6,205 nt of DNA, from positions 1 through 6,205 of the forward strand of contig DATJXG010000082.1 in NCBI GenBank assembly GCA_035500455.1. The letters are read 5' to 3'. A program made the translations under genes and the position numbers. How positions within the stretch are numbered: the stretch's first letter is position 1; each line of letters opens with the position of its first letter. Source of the DNA: DATJXG01 sp035500455 (GTDB taxonomy: Bacteria > Acidobacteriota > Terriglobia > Terriglobales > Acidobacteriaceae). This document shows positions 1 through 6,205 of this stretch, in pieces. The notes under the pieces were generated by a model. That model was not told the origin of the DNA. It worked only from the letters and a program-made list of their open reading frames with translations, and searched no databases.

Positions 1-6
1 AGTCAT
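1..6 (-). CDS. Start of a further downstream gene (first two codons only)
   Basis: An ATG at 6-4 followed by ACT (Met-Thr) runs off the window edge. It is called a start because a strong Shine-Dalgarno sequence (GGAGGA, 17-12) sits five bases upstream and because it follows the RND stop codon by only 24 bases on the same strand, as expected for the next cistron of the operon. The product cannot be identified from two codons. Pump operons of this kind sometimes end in a small membrane protein or an accessory redox gene, but that is only a guess here. Confidence 0.6.
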
Positions 7-30
7 GGCTGTCCTCCATTCGTTGATTCT
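7..30 (-). other. 24-base gap between RND gene and next cistron; no terminator
   Basis: The gap holds the ribosome binding site of the next gene and nothing else I can recognise. It has no inverted repeat followed by a T run, so transcription most likely continues into the next gene. Confidence 0.55.
12..17 (-). promoter_or_regulatory. Strong ribosome binding site for the downstream gene
   Basis: Read on the minus strand, GGAGGA is followed by the five-base spacer CAGCC and then ATG. It is the best Shine-Dalgarno match in the window, clearly stronger than those before the three pump genes. This suggests the downstream cistron is translated independently and perhaps at a higher level than the pump. 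Confidence 0.6.
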
Positions 31-3000
31 TCACTTCGCGGCCGGAACCGCACATTCCAGGGTTGAAAGCCGGACCGCTTCACCCCGCTTGCTCATGTAG
101 TAAAGCACGGGTACGGCGATCCGCGACAGGACGGTCGAAGCGACCTCTCCGGCCATGAGCGCGATCGCGAGACCCTGGAAAATCGGGTCGAACAGGATCA
201 CGCTGGCGCCAACGACCACGGCTGCCGCTGTCAACAGCATGGGACGGAAGCGCACCGCGCCGGCGTCCACCACCGCTTCTTCCAGCGGCATGCCTTGCGC
301 CCGGCGCAGCTCGATGAAATCCACCAGAATGATGGAATTGCGCACGATGATTCCGGCGCCGGCGATAAAGCCGATCATCGAAGTGGCGGTGAAAAATGCG
401 CCCATCATGGCGTGCGCGGGAAGAATTCCGACCAGCGTCAGCGGGATCGGGGCCATGATGACCAGCGGCGTCTTGAAAGACTTGAACCAGCCGACCACCA
501 GCACGTAGATCAGGACCAGAACCGCGGCAAACGCGAGGCCCAGGTCGCGGAACACTTCCACGGTGATATGCCATTCCCCGTCCCACTTCACCGACAGCCG
601 TTCGGTGCTCTGCGGAAGCTCCGTGCCCATGTATTGGCGGACCGCATAGCCCTGGGGGAGCTGAAGCTTCGCGACCGCATCTTTCATCTTGAGGATGGCG
701 TACACCGGGCTCTCTTCCGCCCCGGCCACATCCCCGGTTACGTAAACCACGGCACGCATATTTTTGCGGTACAGGCTAGTATCAATCGTTGTCTCCCGCA
801 GGTTCGTAACTTCGCCCAACGAGACTTGCGCGCCGGTGGGGCTGGACAACTTCAGATCGCGCAGGCCTTCAATTCCCGAGCGATCGGGCCGCGACAAGCG
901 GACCTCAATCGGCACGTCTTCGCGCGAGTTGGGGTCGTGCAGCAGGCCAGCAGTGGCGCCGCCCAGTCCGGCTTGCACGGTCCGGCTGACATCGGCGGCG
1001 GTGATGCCGCTCAGGGCAGCCTTATCAAGATCGACCTGCAAGTCGTACTTGATTTGCGGATCTTCCACGTACCAGTCCACATCCACCACACCGGGGGTTT
1101 GCTGGAAGATTTTCTTGATCTGCCCGGACAGGTTGATCCGCTGTTTTGCATCGGGGCCGTAAACCTCGGCCACCAGAGTTTGCAGCACGGGTGGTCCTGG
1201 GGGAACTTCCGAGACTTTGAGGCGAGCGCCGAATGGGGCCGCAATCCTGTCGAGTTCCGGACGCAGGCGGCGCGCGATCTCGTGGCTCTGCGCGCTGCGC
1301 TGGTGCCGGTTGAGCAGATTGACCTGGATGTCGGCCTGGTTGGGCTGTCTCCTCAGGAAGTAATGCCGCACCAGCCCGTTAAAGTTGTAGGGACCGGACG
1401 TGCCTGAATAGATCTGATAATTGGTGACCTCCGGCTGCTGGCCCAGATAACCGCCCAGTGCCTGCGCCACGCGGGTGGTCTGTTCGAGCGGAGTTCCATC
1501 GGGCATGTCAACGATCACCTGGAACTCGCTTTTGTTGTCGAAGGGCAGCATCTTCACATGGACCCACTTCAGAGGCACGAAAGCTGCGGCGGCCGATAAC
1601 AGGACAACCACTCCACCCAGGAAGATCCAGCGGCGGCGCGCATTGTGGATCAGCGGATTCATCACCCGGCGATAAAGCCTTGTGGTCCAGCCTTCCGCCT
1701 CATGAGCTTGCGCGCCGCCCCCCGCGTAGTGCCGCAACAGTCTCAAGGCTGACCAGGGTGAAACCACGAAGGCAACGATGAGAGAGAAAATCATGGCGGC
1801 GGAGGCGCCCACGGGAATGGGGCGCATGTAAGGCCCCATCAGGCCGCGCACGAAGGCCATAGGGAGAATTGCAGCGATCACGGCGAAGGTGGCGAGGATG
1901 GTGGGATTGCCCACTTCGTCCACGGCTTCGGTGGCGACATCGGCCAGCGGACGGCCGCAATTTTCCGGCAGGCGGAAGTGGCGCACGATGTTTTCCACCA
2001 CGACGATGGCGTCGTCCACCAGGATGCCGATGGAAAAGATCAAAGCAAATAGCGTGACCCGATTCAGCGTGTAGCCATAGAAGTAGAAGATGGCTAGAGT
2101 CAGGGCGAGCGTCACCGGAATGGCAAGCAGCACGACGCCGGACTCGCGCCAACCCAGGGCCAGGCCGATTAACAATGCCACCGAAAGCGTGGCCAACAGC
2201 AGATGCTTCAGCAGTTCGTCCGACTTGTCTTTGGCGGTTTCGCCGTAGTTGCGGGTGACGGTAACGTTGAGATCGTTCGGGAGCATGTAGCCTTTGAGCG
2301 ACTGCAACTTTGCCAGAACGCGTTCCGCAATGATGGTTGCGTTCGTGCCTTTGCGCTTGGCTAAAGTGATGGTTACCGCCGGGAATTCGGCGGCTGCCAC
2401 TTCGCCCGAGCCTTTGGCGTCCGCAAACAAAACGTAGTTATCCGGTTCCGCCGGGCCGTCCTCCAGTTTTTCCGCCACGTCTCTCAGATACACGGGGCGG
2501 CCGTCGTACACCCCGACCACCACTTTCTGCAGATCTTCCGCGCGAGTGAAAAAAGTTCCGGCTTCGACTTGGAACTCGCGGTTATCGCTGGAAAAGCTGC
2601 CGGCCTCAGCCCGCGAGTTGGCCGCCTGCAACTGGCCAATCACGCTGCCGGGCACGAGCCGGTAAGCGGCAAGGCGGGCGGTATCCAGGACAACTCGCAC
2701 TTGGCGCGGCTGGCCGCCGATGATGGTGGTCTCCGACACATCGTCCAGTTGCTTGAGCGACCGTTCCAACTCTCCGGCGATGAGCCGCAGCCGGTATGCG
2801 TCGTAGTTCTTACCCCATAGAGTCAGGGCCATGATGGGGACGTCGTCAATGGAGCGGACTTTGATAATGGGCTGCGAAACGCCGGGCGGAACGCGGTCGA
2901 AGTTAGAGTAGAGCTTGTTGTAGGTTTTGACGATCGCATCTTCTTCTGTGGTCCCGACATAGAAGCGCACCACCACCATGCTCAGGCCGGGATGGCTGAT

Positions 3001-3285
3001 TGAATACAGATATTCCACGCCGGGAACTTCGCGCAGCAATCTCTCCATCGGCAGGGTGACGCGCTCGGACACTTCCTGGGCCGAGGCTCCTGGCATCTGC
3101 ACAAAGACGTCGAGCATGGGCACGACGATCTGTGGCTCTTCTTCCCGCGGAGTCTGCAGGACGGCAAACATGCCAAGCAACAGGGCCGCGACGATGGCCA
3201 GCGGAGTGAGCTTTGACTCGATGAAGCTATGGGCAATGCGGCCGGCAACTCGCAGCCGGCGCGGTTCGGTGGGATGGCCGTTCAT
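31..3285 (-). CDS. RND efflux transporter, inner-membrane pump subunit (HAE-like, AcrB superfamily)
   Basis: This is a proton-driven inner-membrane pump that should export a small molecule through the adaptor and TolC-like channel encoded just upstream. At 1084 residues it is full length (AcrB is about 1050). The layout is canonical: a short cytoplasmic N-terminus, TM1 (about 26-44), periplasmic loop 1 (45-357), TM2-6 (about 358-515), a cytoplasmic linker, TM7 (553-571), periplasmic loop 2 (572-912) and TM8-12 (about 914-1063). TM4 carries GILVDDAIVVVEN with Asp424-Asp425, matching the AcrB Asp407-Asp408 proton relay; this pair favours a drug/organic-type pump over heavy-metal RND pumps. TM10 has IIVRNSIILVDF, placing Arg982 where AcrB has Lys940. 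Other marks are PREEEPQ after TM1 (46-52) and WDGEW before TM8 (901-905), which I associate with a widespread but poorly characterised RND branch. The ATG overlaps the adaptor stop codon and has GAGG seven bases upstream. The frame is intact. The family is certain; the substrate is unknown. Confidence 0.96.
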   Translation of the reverse strand: MNGHPTEPRRLRVAGRIAHSFIESKLTPLAIVAALLLGMFAVLQTPREEEPQIVVPMLDVFVQMPGASAQEVSERVTLPMERLLREVPGVEYLYSISHPGLSMVVVRFYVGTTEEDAIVKTYNKLYSNFDRVPPGVSQPIIKVRSIDDVPIMALTLWGKNYDAYRLRLIAGELERSLKQLDDVSETTIIGGQPRQVRVVLDTARLAAYRLVPGSVIGQLQAANSRAEAGSFSSDNREFQVEAGTFFTRAEDLQKVVVGVYDGRPVYLRDVAEKLEDGPAEPDNYVLFADAKGSGEVAAAEFPAVTITLAKRKGTNATIIAERVLAKLQSLKGYMLPNDLNVTVTRNYGETAKDKSDELLKHLLLATLSVALLIGLALGWRESGVVLLAIPVTLALTLAIFYFYGYTLNRVTLFALIFSIGILVDDAIVVVENIVRHFRLPENCGRPLADVATEAVDEVGNPTILATFAVIAAILPMAFVRGLMGPYMRPIPVGASAAMIFSLIVAFVVSPWSALRLLRHYAGGGAQAHEAEGWTTRLYRRVMNPLIHNARRRWIFLGGVVVLLSAAAAFVPLKWVHVKMLPFDNKSEFQVIVDMPDGTPLEQTTRVAQALGGYLGQQPEVTNYQIYSGTSGPYNFNGLVRHYFLRRQPNQADIQVNLLNRHQRSAQSHEIARRLRPELDRIAAPFGARLKVSEVPPGPPVLQTLVAEVYGPDAKQRINLSGQIKKIFQQTPGVVDVDWYVEDPQIKYDLQVDLDKAALSGITAADVSRTVQAGLGGATAGLLHDPNSREDVPIEVRLSRPDRSGIEGLRDLKLSSPTGAQVSLGEVTNLRETTIDTSLYRKNMRAVVYVTGDVAGAEESPVYAILKMKDAVAKLQLPQGYAVRQYMGTELPQSTERLSVKWDGEWHITVEVFRDLGLAFAAVLVLIYVLVVGWFKSFKTPLVIMAPIPLTLVGILPAHAMMGAFFTATSMIGFIAGAGIIVRNSIILVDFIELRRAQGMPLEEAVVDAGAVRFRPMLLTAAAVVVGASVILFDPIFQGLAIALMAGEVASTVLSRIAVPVLYYMSKRGEAVRLSTLECAVPAAK
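3282..3285 (-). promoter_or_regulatory. ATGA stop/start overlap, adaptor to RND pump
   Basis: The RND start ATG (3285-3283) shares two bases with the adaptor stop TGA (3284-3282). Such overlaps usually let a terminating ribosome restart on the next gene, which fits a fixed ratio of adaptor and pump in one complex. A GAGG element at 3296-3293 lies at a suitable distance to assist. Confidence 0.85.
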
Positions 3286-4409
3286 CGCCGAGCCTCGATC
3301 TTCCTGCCATTCAACTCCTGGTTGCCGGGGTCTGCGACTAACTTTTCGTTGCCGTCGAGACCGGAGAGGACCTCGACCTGGTCGCCCTGCAGGCTTCCCA
3401 GAGTGATGTAGTGGAGCGCGGCGATGCCCGAGCCATCCACCACATACACCGCCTGAAGCTGCCCGCGCTCCACCACCGCGGAGTGGAGCACCAGCACCGC
3501 CGATTTCTCGCCCCGCGAAATGCGAGCCCGGCCGAATAAACCGGAATGCAGGCGCGGATTTGCCGGTAATTCGATCTTCACCACGGAACTGCGCGTGGCT
3601 GAATCCACCGCCGGAACTACCTGCGAAACCTTACCGGCTAAATCGACGTTCAAGGCGTCGATATGAACTGTGACGGGCTGTCCCGTGCGCAACAGCCCGA
3701 GGTCGCCTTCATCCACGCTGGCTTCCAGCCGGTAATGGCGCGGATCTTCCAGGGTGAACAAGGGCGTCCCAGGACTCGCCAGGGTTCCGGCATCCACTTT
3801 CTTTTCGGTGACAACTCCGTCGAACGGGGCACGCACCCGGCTGTGTTCCTGGGCAGTGCGCGCCTCGTCGAAAGCAGCCTGGGCTTGCGCTTCGGCTGCA
3901 TGACTCATGTCACGCCGGGCTTGCGCGCCCTGAAACCGTGCCTTGATCTCGTCAAATTCCTGCGGGCTGGCCGACTTTTTGTCGAAGAGGTTCTGATAGC
4001 GCTGGAAGGTGGCTTCTGCCAGGTGGAAGTCCGATTCGGAAGCGACGGCCTGCTGTTGCGCGGCTCTTTGCCCTGCGCCGGCGAGGTCCAGGGCGGCACG
4101 GGGTTGGGCATCGTCAATCACCGCCAGCACCTGCCAGCGGGCCACGCGATCGCCTTCGCGAGCCCGCACCTCCACGATGTTGCCCATCATCTGGCTGGAG
4201 ATCTGGCTGGTCTGCGAGGCGCGCACTGTGCCCGCAGCCTCGAGGTAGTCGGGAACCGTGGCGCGCCTCGCGGAGGTCACCGCCACTCCACGTACTACCT
4301 CGGGCGAGAGCACGTCTTCATTTCGCGCGCCGGAGCAGCCGCCAAAAATGCCGAGGGCAATCAGCGGGAATAAAATCGTGGCGAGTGAGCGAAATCTTTC
4401 CATATTCAT
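3282..4409 (-). CDS. RND efflux periplasmic adaptor subunit (membrane fusion protein), probable lipoprotein
   Basis: This adaptor should bridge the inner-membrane pump and the outer-membrane channel encoded on either side of it. It has 375 residues, typical of the HlyD/AcrA family. The N-terminus is a hydrophobic signal ending in GIFGGC, so Cys25 is a likely lipidation site, though Phe at -3 is not the commonest lipobox residue. Next come the first lipoyl half (about 67-100, with VRAREGDRVARWQVLAVID), an Ala/Gln-rich alpha-helical hairpin (about 103-188) expected to contact the TolC-like channel, and the second lipoyl half (190-221, beginning RVRAPFDGVVTEKKVDAG). A beta-barrel (about 222-298) and a membrane-proximal domain (about 300-372) follow. 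No His- or Met-rich metal-binding tail is seen, which argues weakly against a CusB-type role. It overlaps both neighbours by four bases. A second in-frame ATG two codons in (4403-4401) could also serve as the start. Confidence 0.95.
   Translation of the reverse strand: MNMERFRSLATILFPLIALGIFGGCSGARNEDVLSPEVVRGVAVTSARRATVPDYLEAAGTVRASQTSQISSQMMGNIVEVRAREGDRVARWQVLAVIDDAQPRAALDLAGAGQRAAQQQAVASESDFHLAEATFQRYQNLFDKKSASPQEFDEIKARFQGAQARRDMSHAAEAQAQAAFDEARTAQEHSRVRAPFDGVVTEKKVDAGTLASPGTPLFTLEDPRHYRLEASVDEGDLGLLRTGQPVTVHIDALNVDLAGKVSQVVPAVDSATRSSVVKIELPANPRLHSGLFGRARISRGEKSAVLVLHSAVVERGQLQAVYVVDGSGIAALHYITLGSLQGDQVEVLSGLDGNEKLVADPGNQELNGRKIEARR
3293..3296 (-). promoter_or_regulatory. Ribosome binding site (GAGG) for the RND pump gene
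   Basis: GAGG lies seven bases upstream of the ATG and inside the last codons of the adaptor gene. It supports the chosen start, which also places a short basic cytoplasmic segment ahead of TM1, as is usual in the family. Confidence 0.55.
4406..4409 (-). promoter_or_regulatory. ATGA stop/start overlap, outer-membrane channel to adaptor
   Basis: The adaptor ATG (4409-4407) overlaps the TGA (4408-4406) of the TolC-like gene. This has the same geometry as the adaptor/pump junction, so the three pump genes form one coupled translational unit. The best upstream Shine-Dalgarno candidate is a weak GGTGG at 4421-4417, seven bases before the ATG. Confidence 0.85.
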
Positions 4410-5809
4410 GGCAGCACCACCGGTGAATCGACACTGAGCGTTCCGCTGGCCAGCTCCAAATTCGCGTAGCTGGTCTGGGAGCGGGCCACGGCGTTCCAGT
4501 AGTTGAGTTGAGTTTGCAGGGTGGCCTCCTCCGCGCTCAGCAGATCGGTAATCGTCAGGAGCCCGGCTTCGTACCGGTTTCGGCTGATGCGCAGACTCTC
4601 CTGGGCCTGCGCGACCGCGGCGCGGGCCACTGCGACCTGCTGGCGGGCGGCGTCATCGTCGTAATAAGCACGGCGGACTTCCAGGCGAACGCCGTCGGTG
4701 GCCGACTGCTTCATGGCGGCAATTTTTTCCGCCAGCGCTTTTTGCCGCGCCAGTTCCGCCCGCTTGGCGCCGCCGGTGAAGAGATCAACCTGCAGTTCGA
4801 TCCCGCCCAGCCAATTGTTTCCGCCGCCTCCGGCGACGAATGTGGGATTGTCGGCCTGCCATGAGGCGAATGCGTTCATACGCGGCCCGAAAGACGACTT
4901 GGCAATGGCCACGCTTAGTTTCTGAATGGACTCCTCCGACTGAATTTGTTTCAGGTCAGGACGATGTTCAACTGCTGCCTGCTCAAGTTCAGTGACGGAA
5001 GCGACCGGCCACTCCCGTTCTGAGAGCGCTTGCGCGGGCTCGTAGGAGTTTTCCGGCGGAAGACCCATGGCCACGGCCAACTGCGCCTGCGAAAAGGCGA
5101 AATCATTGCGCGCCTGGATGAGTTCCTGCTGCCGCGCCGACATCCTGACTTGGGCGTTCAGCAAATCGGATTCCACGCTCAGGCCGCTCTCAAAGCGAGC
5201 CTTGCTTCGGTCCAGAATCGACTGCGCGGTTTGAGTTGCCTGCTCGGCGACCTGCATCCGCTTTCGGGCCAGCAATACTCCGTAGTAGGAATCAATCACC
5301 CGCATCACCAACTCCTGGTCGGAGCGCTCCAGTTGATGGCTGGCGGCTTCCTGAGCGGATTTTGCCTGTTCGATTCGCCGCCAACTGGCGAAGGAATCGA
5401 ACAGGTTCCAGCTACTGGCAAAACGCGTGCTGAAGTTGCCGAAGGGTGCGGGAGTGTTCAACTGGTTCAGGGCAAAATCGGACGTGGTGAAGCGTTGCTG
5501 CCGAAGACGGCTGCCGAAGACGTACACGGGATCGTTGCCTCGGGTGGCAGTTTCCGAAAAAGCGAGATTGGGAAAGAGCCCGGCCCTGGCCGCCGCAACA
5601 CCTGCAGCCGCGCTTTTGGTATCGGCCAGCGCGGCTTTGCGCACAGGACTTTTCTCGAGGGCGATGCGGACCGCTTGCTGCAACGAAAGATCGTTGGGCT
5701 GCTGGGCTCTCAGTCCCACGGTGCCGATGCACACGATCAGAGCGACGGGCAAAACTGTACGAATGAGCCTGATGCTTCCCATCCGCGAATTGACATTGAC
5801 TCGCTTCAT
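4406..5809 (-). CDS. TolC-family outer-membrane efflux protein
   Basis: This is the outer-membrane channel and periplasmic tunnel of the tripartite pump, expected to act as a trimer. It has 467 residues, normal for the family. A basic N-terminus and a hydrophobic stretch (about 15-33) form a Sec signal, with cleavage likely after LRA (residue 35). Cys27 lies inside the hydrophobic core and does not make a lipobox, so this is probably not a lipidated OprM-type channel. The mature protein shows the two tandem OEP repeats (about 42-248 and 272-460). Their diagnostic helix motifs match each other: FESGLSVESDLLNAQ at 206-220 and YEAGLLTITDLLSAEEA at 413-429. Each repeat holds long Ala/Gln/Arg-rich helices and a membrane-strand region (about 82-138 and 311-345, the latter with a four-Gly run at 327-330). 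The start has only a weak purine stretch before it; ATG at codon 10 (5782-5780) is an alternative but has no better ribosome binding site and would shorten the basic signal region. Confidence 0.95.
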   Translation of the reverse strand: MKRVNVNSRMGSIRLIRTVLPVALIVCIGTVGLRAQQPNDLSLQQAVRIALEKSPVRKAALADTKSAAAGVAAARAGLFPNLAFSETATRGNDPVYVFGSRLRQQRFTTSDFALNQLNTPAPFGNFSTRFASSWNLFDSFASWRRIEQAKSAQEAASHQLERSDQELVMRVIDSYYGVLLARKRMQVAEQATQTAQSILDRSKARFESGLSVESDLLNAQVRMSARQQELIQARNDFAFSQAQLAVAMGLPPENSYEPAQALSEREWPVASVTELEQAAVEHRPDLKQIQSEESIQKLSVAIAKSSFGPRMNAFASWQADNPTFVAGGGGNNWLGGIELQVDLFTGGAKRAELARQKALAEKIAAMKQSATDGVRLEVRRAYYDDDAARQQVAVARAAVAQAQESLRISRNRYEAGLLTITDLLSAEEATLQTQLNYWNAVARSQTSYANLELASGTLSVDSPVVLP

Positions 5810-5845
5810 CTTTGGTCTGCGCAGTTTCTGTGGCAGTGCCCGGAA
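5810..5845 (-). other. 36-base gap between OsmC-like gene and tolC-like gene
   Basis: I see no good -10/-35 pair, no terminator hairpin and no clear Shine-Dalgarno sequence; the closest is a purine-containing AGACCAAAG directly before the ATG. The spacing and shared strand suggest co-transcription with the OsmC-like gene, although a promoter inside that gene's 3' end cannot be excluded by eye. The 8-base palindrome CTGCGCAG (5817-5824) is the only symmetric element and is short enough to be chance. Confidence 0.4.
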
Positions 5846-6205
5846 TCACCGCGAAGCGGCTGGTTCAACTGCCTGCTGAGGTTTCATCCACTCGGTTGTT
5901 TCTTCGAGAATTTCGTAGGTGGTCTTGAACGTAGCGGTCTGCTTGACCATCGCCCCGACCGAGCAATACTTGTCTTCGGAAAGACGAATGGCTTGCTCCA
6001 CCGCCGCGGGATCAACGGCAAATCCCGTCAATACGTGGTGAATGCGCGCGGTGGTGAATACCTGAGGCGGACGTTCCGCCTGGTCGGATTCCACCCGCAC
6101 CTCATAGCCAGTAATCTTCTGGTGATATTTCTGCCGCAGGATAGTAATGACATCGAACGCAGTGCACCCTGCGAGCGCCACGGCCACGAGTTCGATGGGT
6201 TTGGC
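5846..6205 (-). CDS. OsmC/Ohr-family protein, C-terminal part (start outside window)
   Basis: Members of this family are small homodimeric cytoplasmic proteins, many of which reduce organic hydroperoxides with a pair of reactive cysteines; others have unknown roles. The visible 119 residues hold both expected cysteines: one in VALAGCTAFDV (codon 6166-6164), at the start of the long central helix, and one in SEDKYCSVGAMV (codon 5965-5963), in the second helix. VFTTARIHHVLTG between them fits the family's central strands. The PIELVAVALAGCTA arrangement and the YC-S pattern resemble the YhfA-like/general OsmC branch more than classical Ohr. The reading frame is open to the window edge and the residues before the GTG at 6187-6185 (AKPIEL) already fit the family, so that GTG is internal and the gene starts beyond 6205. 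Roughly 20-30 N-terminal residues are probably missing. After the normal end of the fold (TTYEILEE) there is a tail of about 17 Pro/Ala-rich residues. It is probably the first visible gene of the operon. Confidence 0.88.
   Translation of the reverse strand, partial: AKPIELVAVALAGCTAFDVITILRQKYHQKITGYEVRVESDQAERPPQVFTTARIHHVLTGFAVDPAAVEQAIRLSEDKYCSVGAMVKQTATFKTTYEILEETTEWMKPQQAVEPAASR

Noticed and set aside
295..1407. A 370-codon open frame on the plus strand opposite the RND gene.
   Set aside because: It is antisense to a certain RND gene. The peptide is rich in Arg, His, Gln and Gly without a recognisable domain, as expected for the complement of a GC-rich coding strand.
3241..3260. GCCGGC repeated eight bases apart, forming an inverted repeat in the start of the RND gene.
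   Set aside because: It encodes ordinary residues of the N-terminus, the arms are only six bases and it is not placed as a terminator; such hexamers are common in GC-rich DNA.
31..3285. Heavy-metal (CusA/CzcA-type) RND pump.
   Set aside because: The TM4 motif has the Asp-Asp pair of HAE-type pumps, and neither the pump nor the adaptor shows an obvious Met/His metal pathway.
3663..4373. A 236-codon open frame on the plus strand opposite the adaptor gene.
   Set aside because: It lies wholly inside the adaptor gene, has no recognisable fold and no credible upstream ribosome binding site; it is a shadow of GC-rich codon use.
5846..6187. A complete 113-residue OsmC-like gene starting at the GTG at 6187.
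   Set aside because: The frame stays open to the window edge and the preceding residues (AKPIEL) match the family pattern before the first cysteine, so the gene is cut by the window and the GTG codes for an internal Val.
4406..6205. A single OsmC-TolC fusion protein by readthrough of the TGA at 5848-5846, since both frames match.
   Set aside because: The tolC-like protein has its own Met start and an N-terminal Sec signal, and a cytoplasmic OsmC domain ahead of it would block export. Same-frame spacing has a one-in-three chance.

Overview
The window comes from the GC-rich chromosome of a diderm (Gram-negative) bacterium. The evidence is that it encodes a complete envelope-spanning efflux pump: inner-membrane pump, periplasmic adaptor and outer-membrane channel. 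The style of the proteins (an outer-membrane factor with a DPVYVFGSRLRQQRF-type segment and an RND pump with a PREEEPQ segment) recalls Acidobacteriota or deltaproteobacterial-type genomes. That is an impression from memory, not a tested assignment.

All real genes lie on the minus strand, so transcription runs from high to low coordinates. In that order they are: the C-terminal part of an OsmC/Ohr-family redox protein (6205 to 5846, cut by the window edge); a 36-base gap; a TolC-family outer-membrane efflux protein (5809 to 4406); an RND periplasmic adaptor with a probable lipoprotein signal (4409 to 3282); an RND inner-membrane transporter of 1084 residues (3285 to 31); a 24-base gap; and the ribosome binding site and first two codons of another gene (from position 6). 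The three pump genes are joined by ATGA stop/start overlaps, so they are almost certainly co-transcribed and translationally coupled. No gap exceeds 36 bases, and no promoter, terminator, RNA gene, mobile element or CRISPR array is visible.

The three pump genes should build one tripartite machine. The RND trimer takes substrate from the periplasm or inner membrane using the proton gradient, the adaptor bridges the gap, and the TolC-like trimer opens to the outside. The RND protein has the HAE-type Asp-Asp pair of the proton relay in TM4, which argues against a heavy-metal (CusA/CzcA-type) pump. It has Arg where AcrB has the essential Lys940, and it belongs to a branch whose substrate I do not know. 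The adjacent OsmC-type thiol redox protein and the unseen downstream gene are the best clues to function. I see no clearly novel system; the points worth following are the variant proton relay, the OsmC linkage and the identity of the downstream gene.
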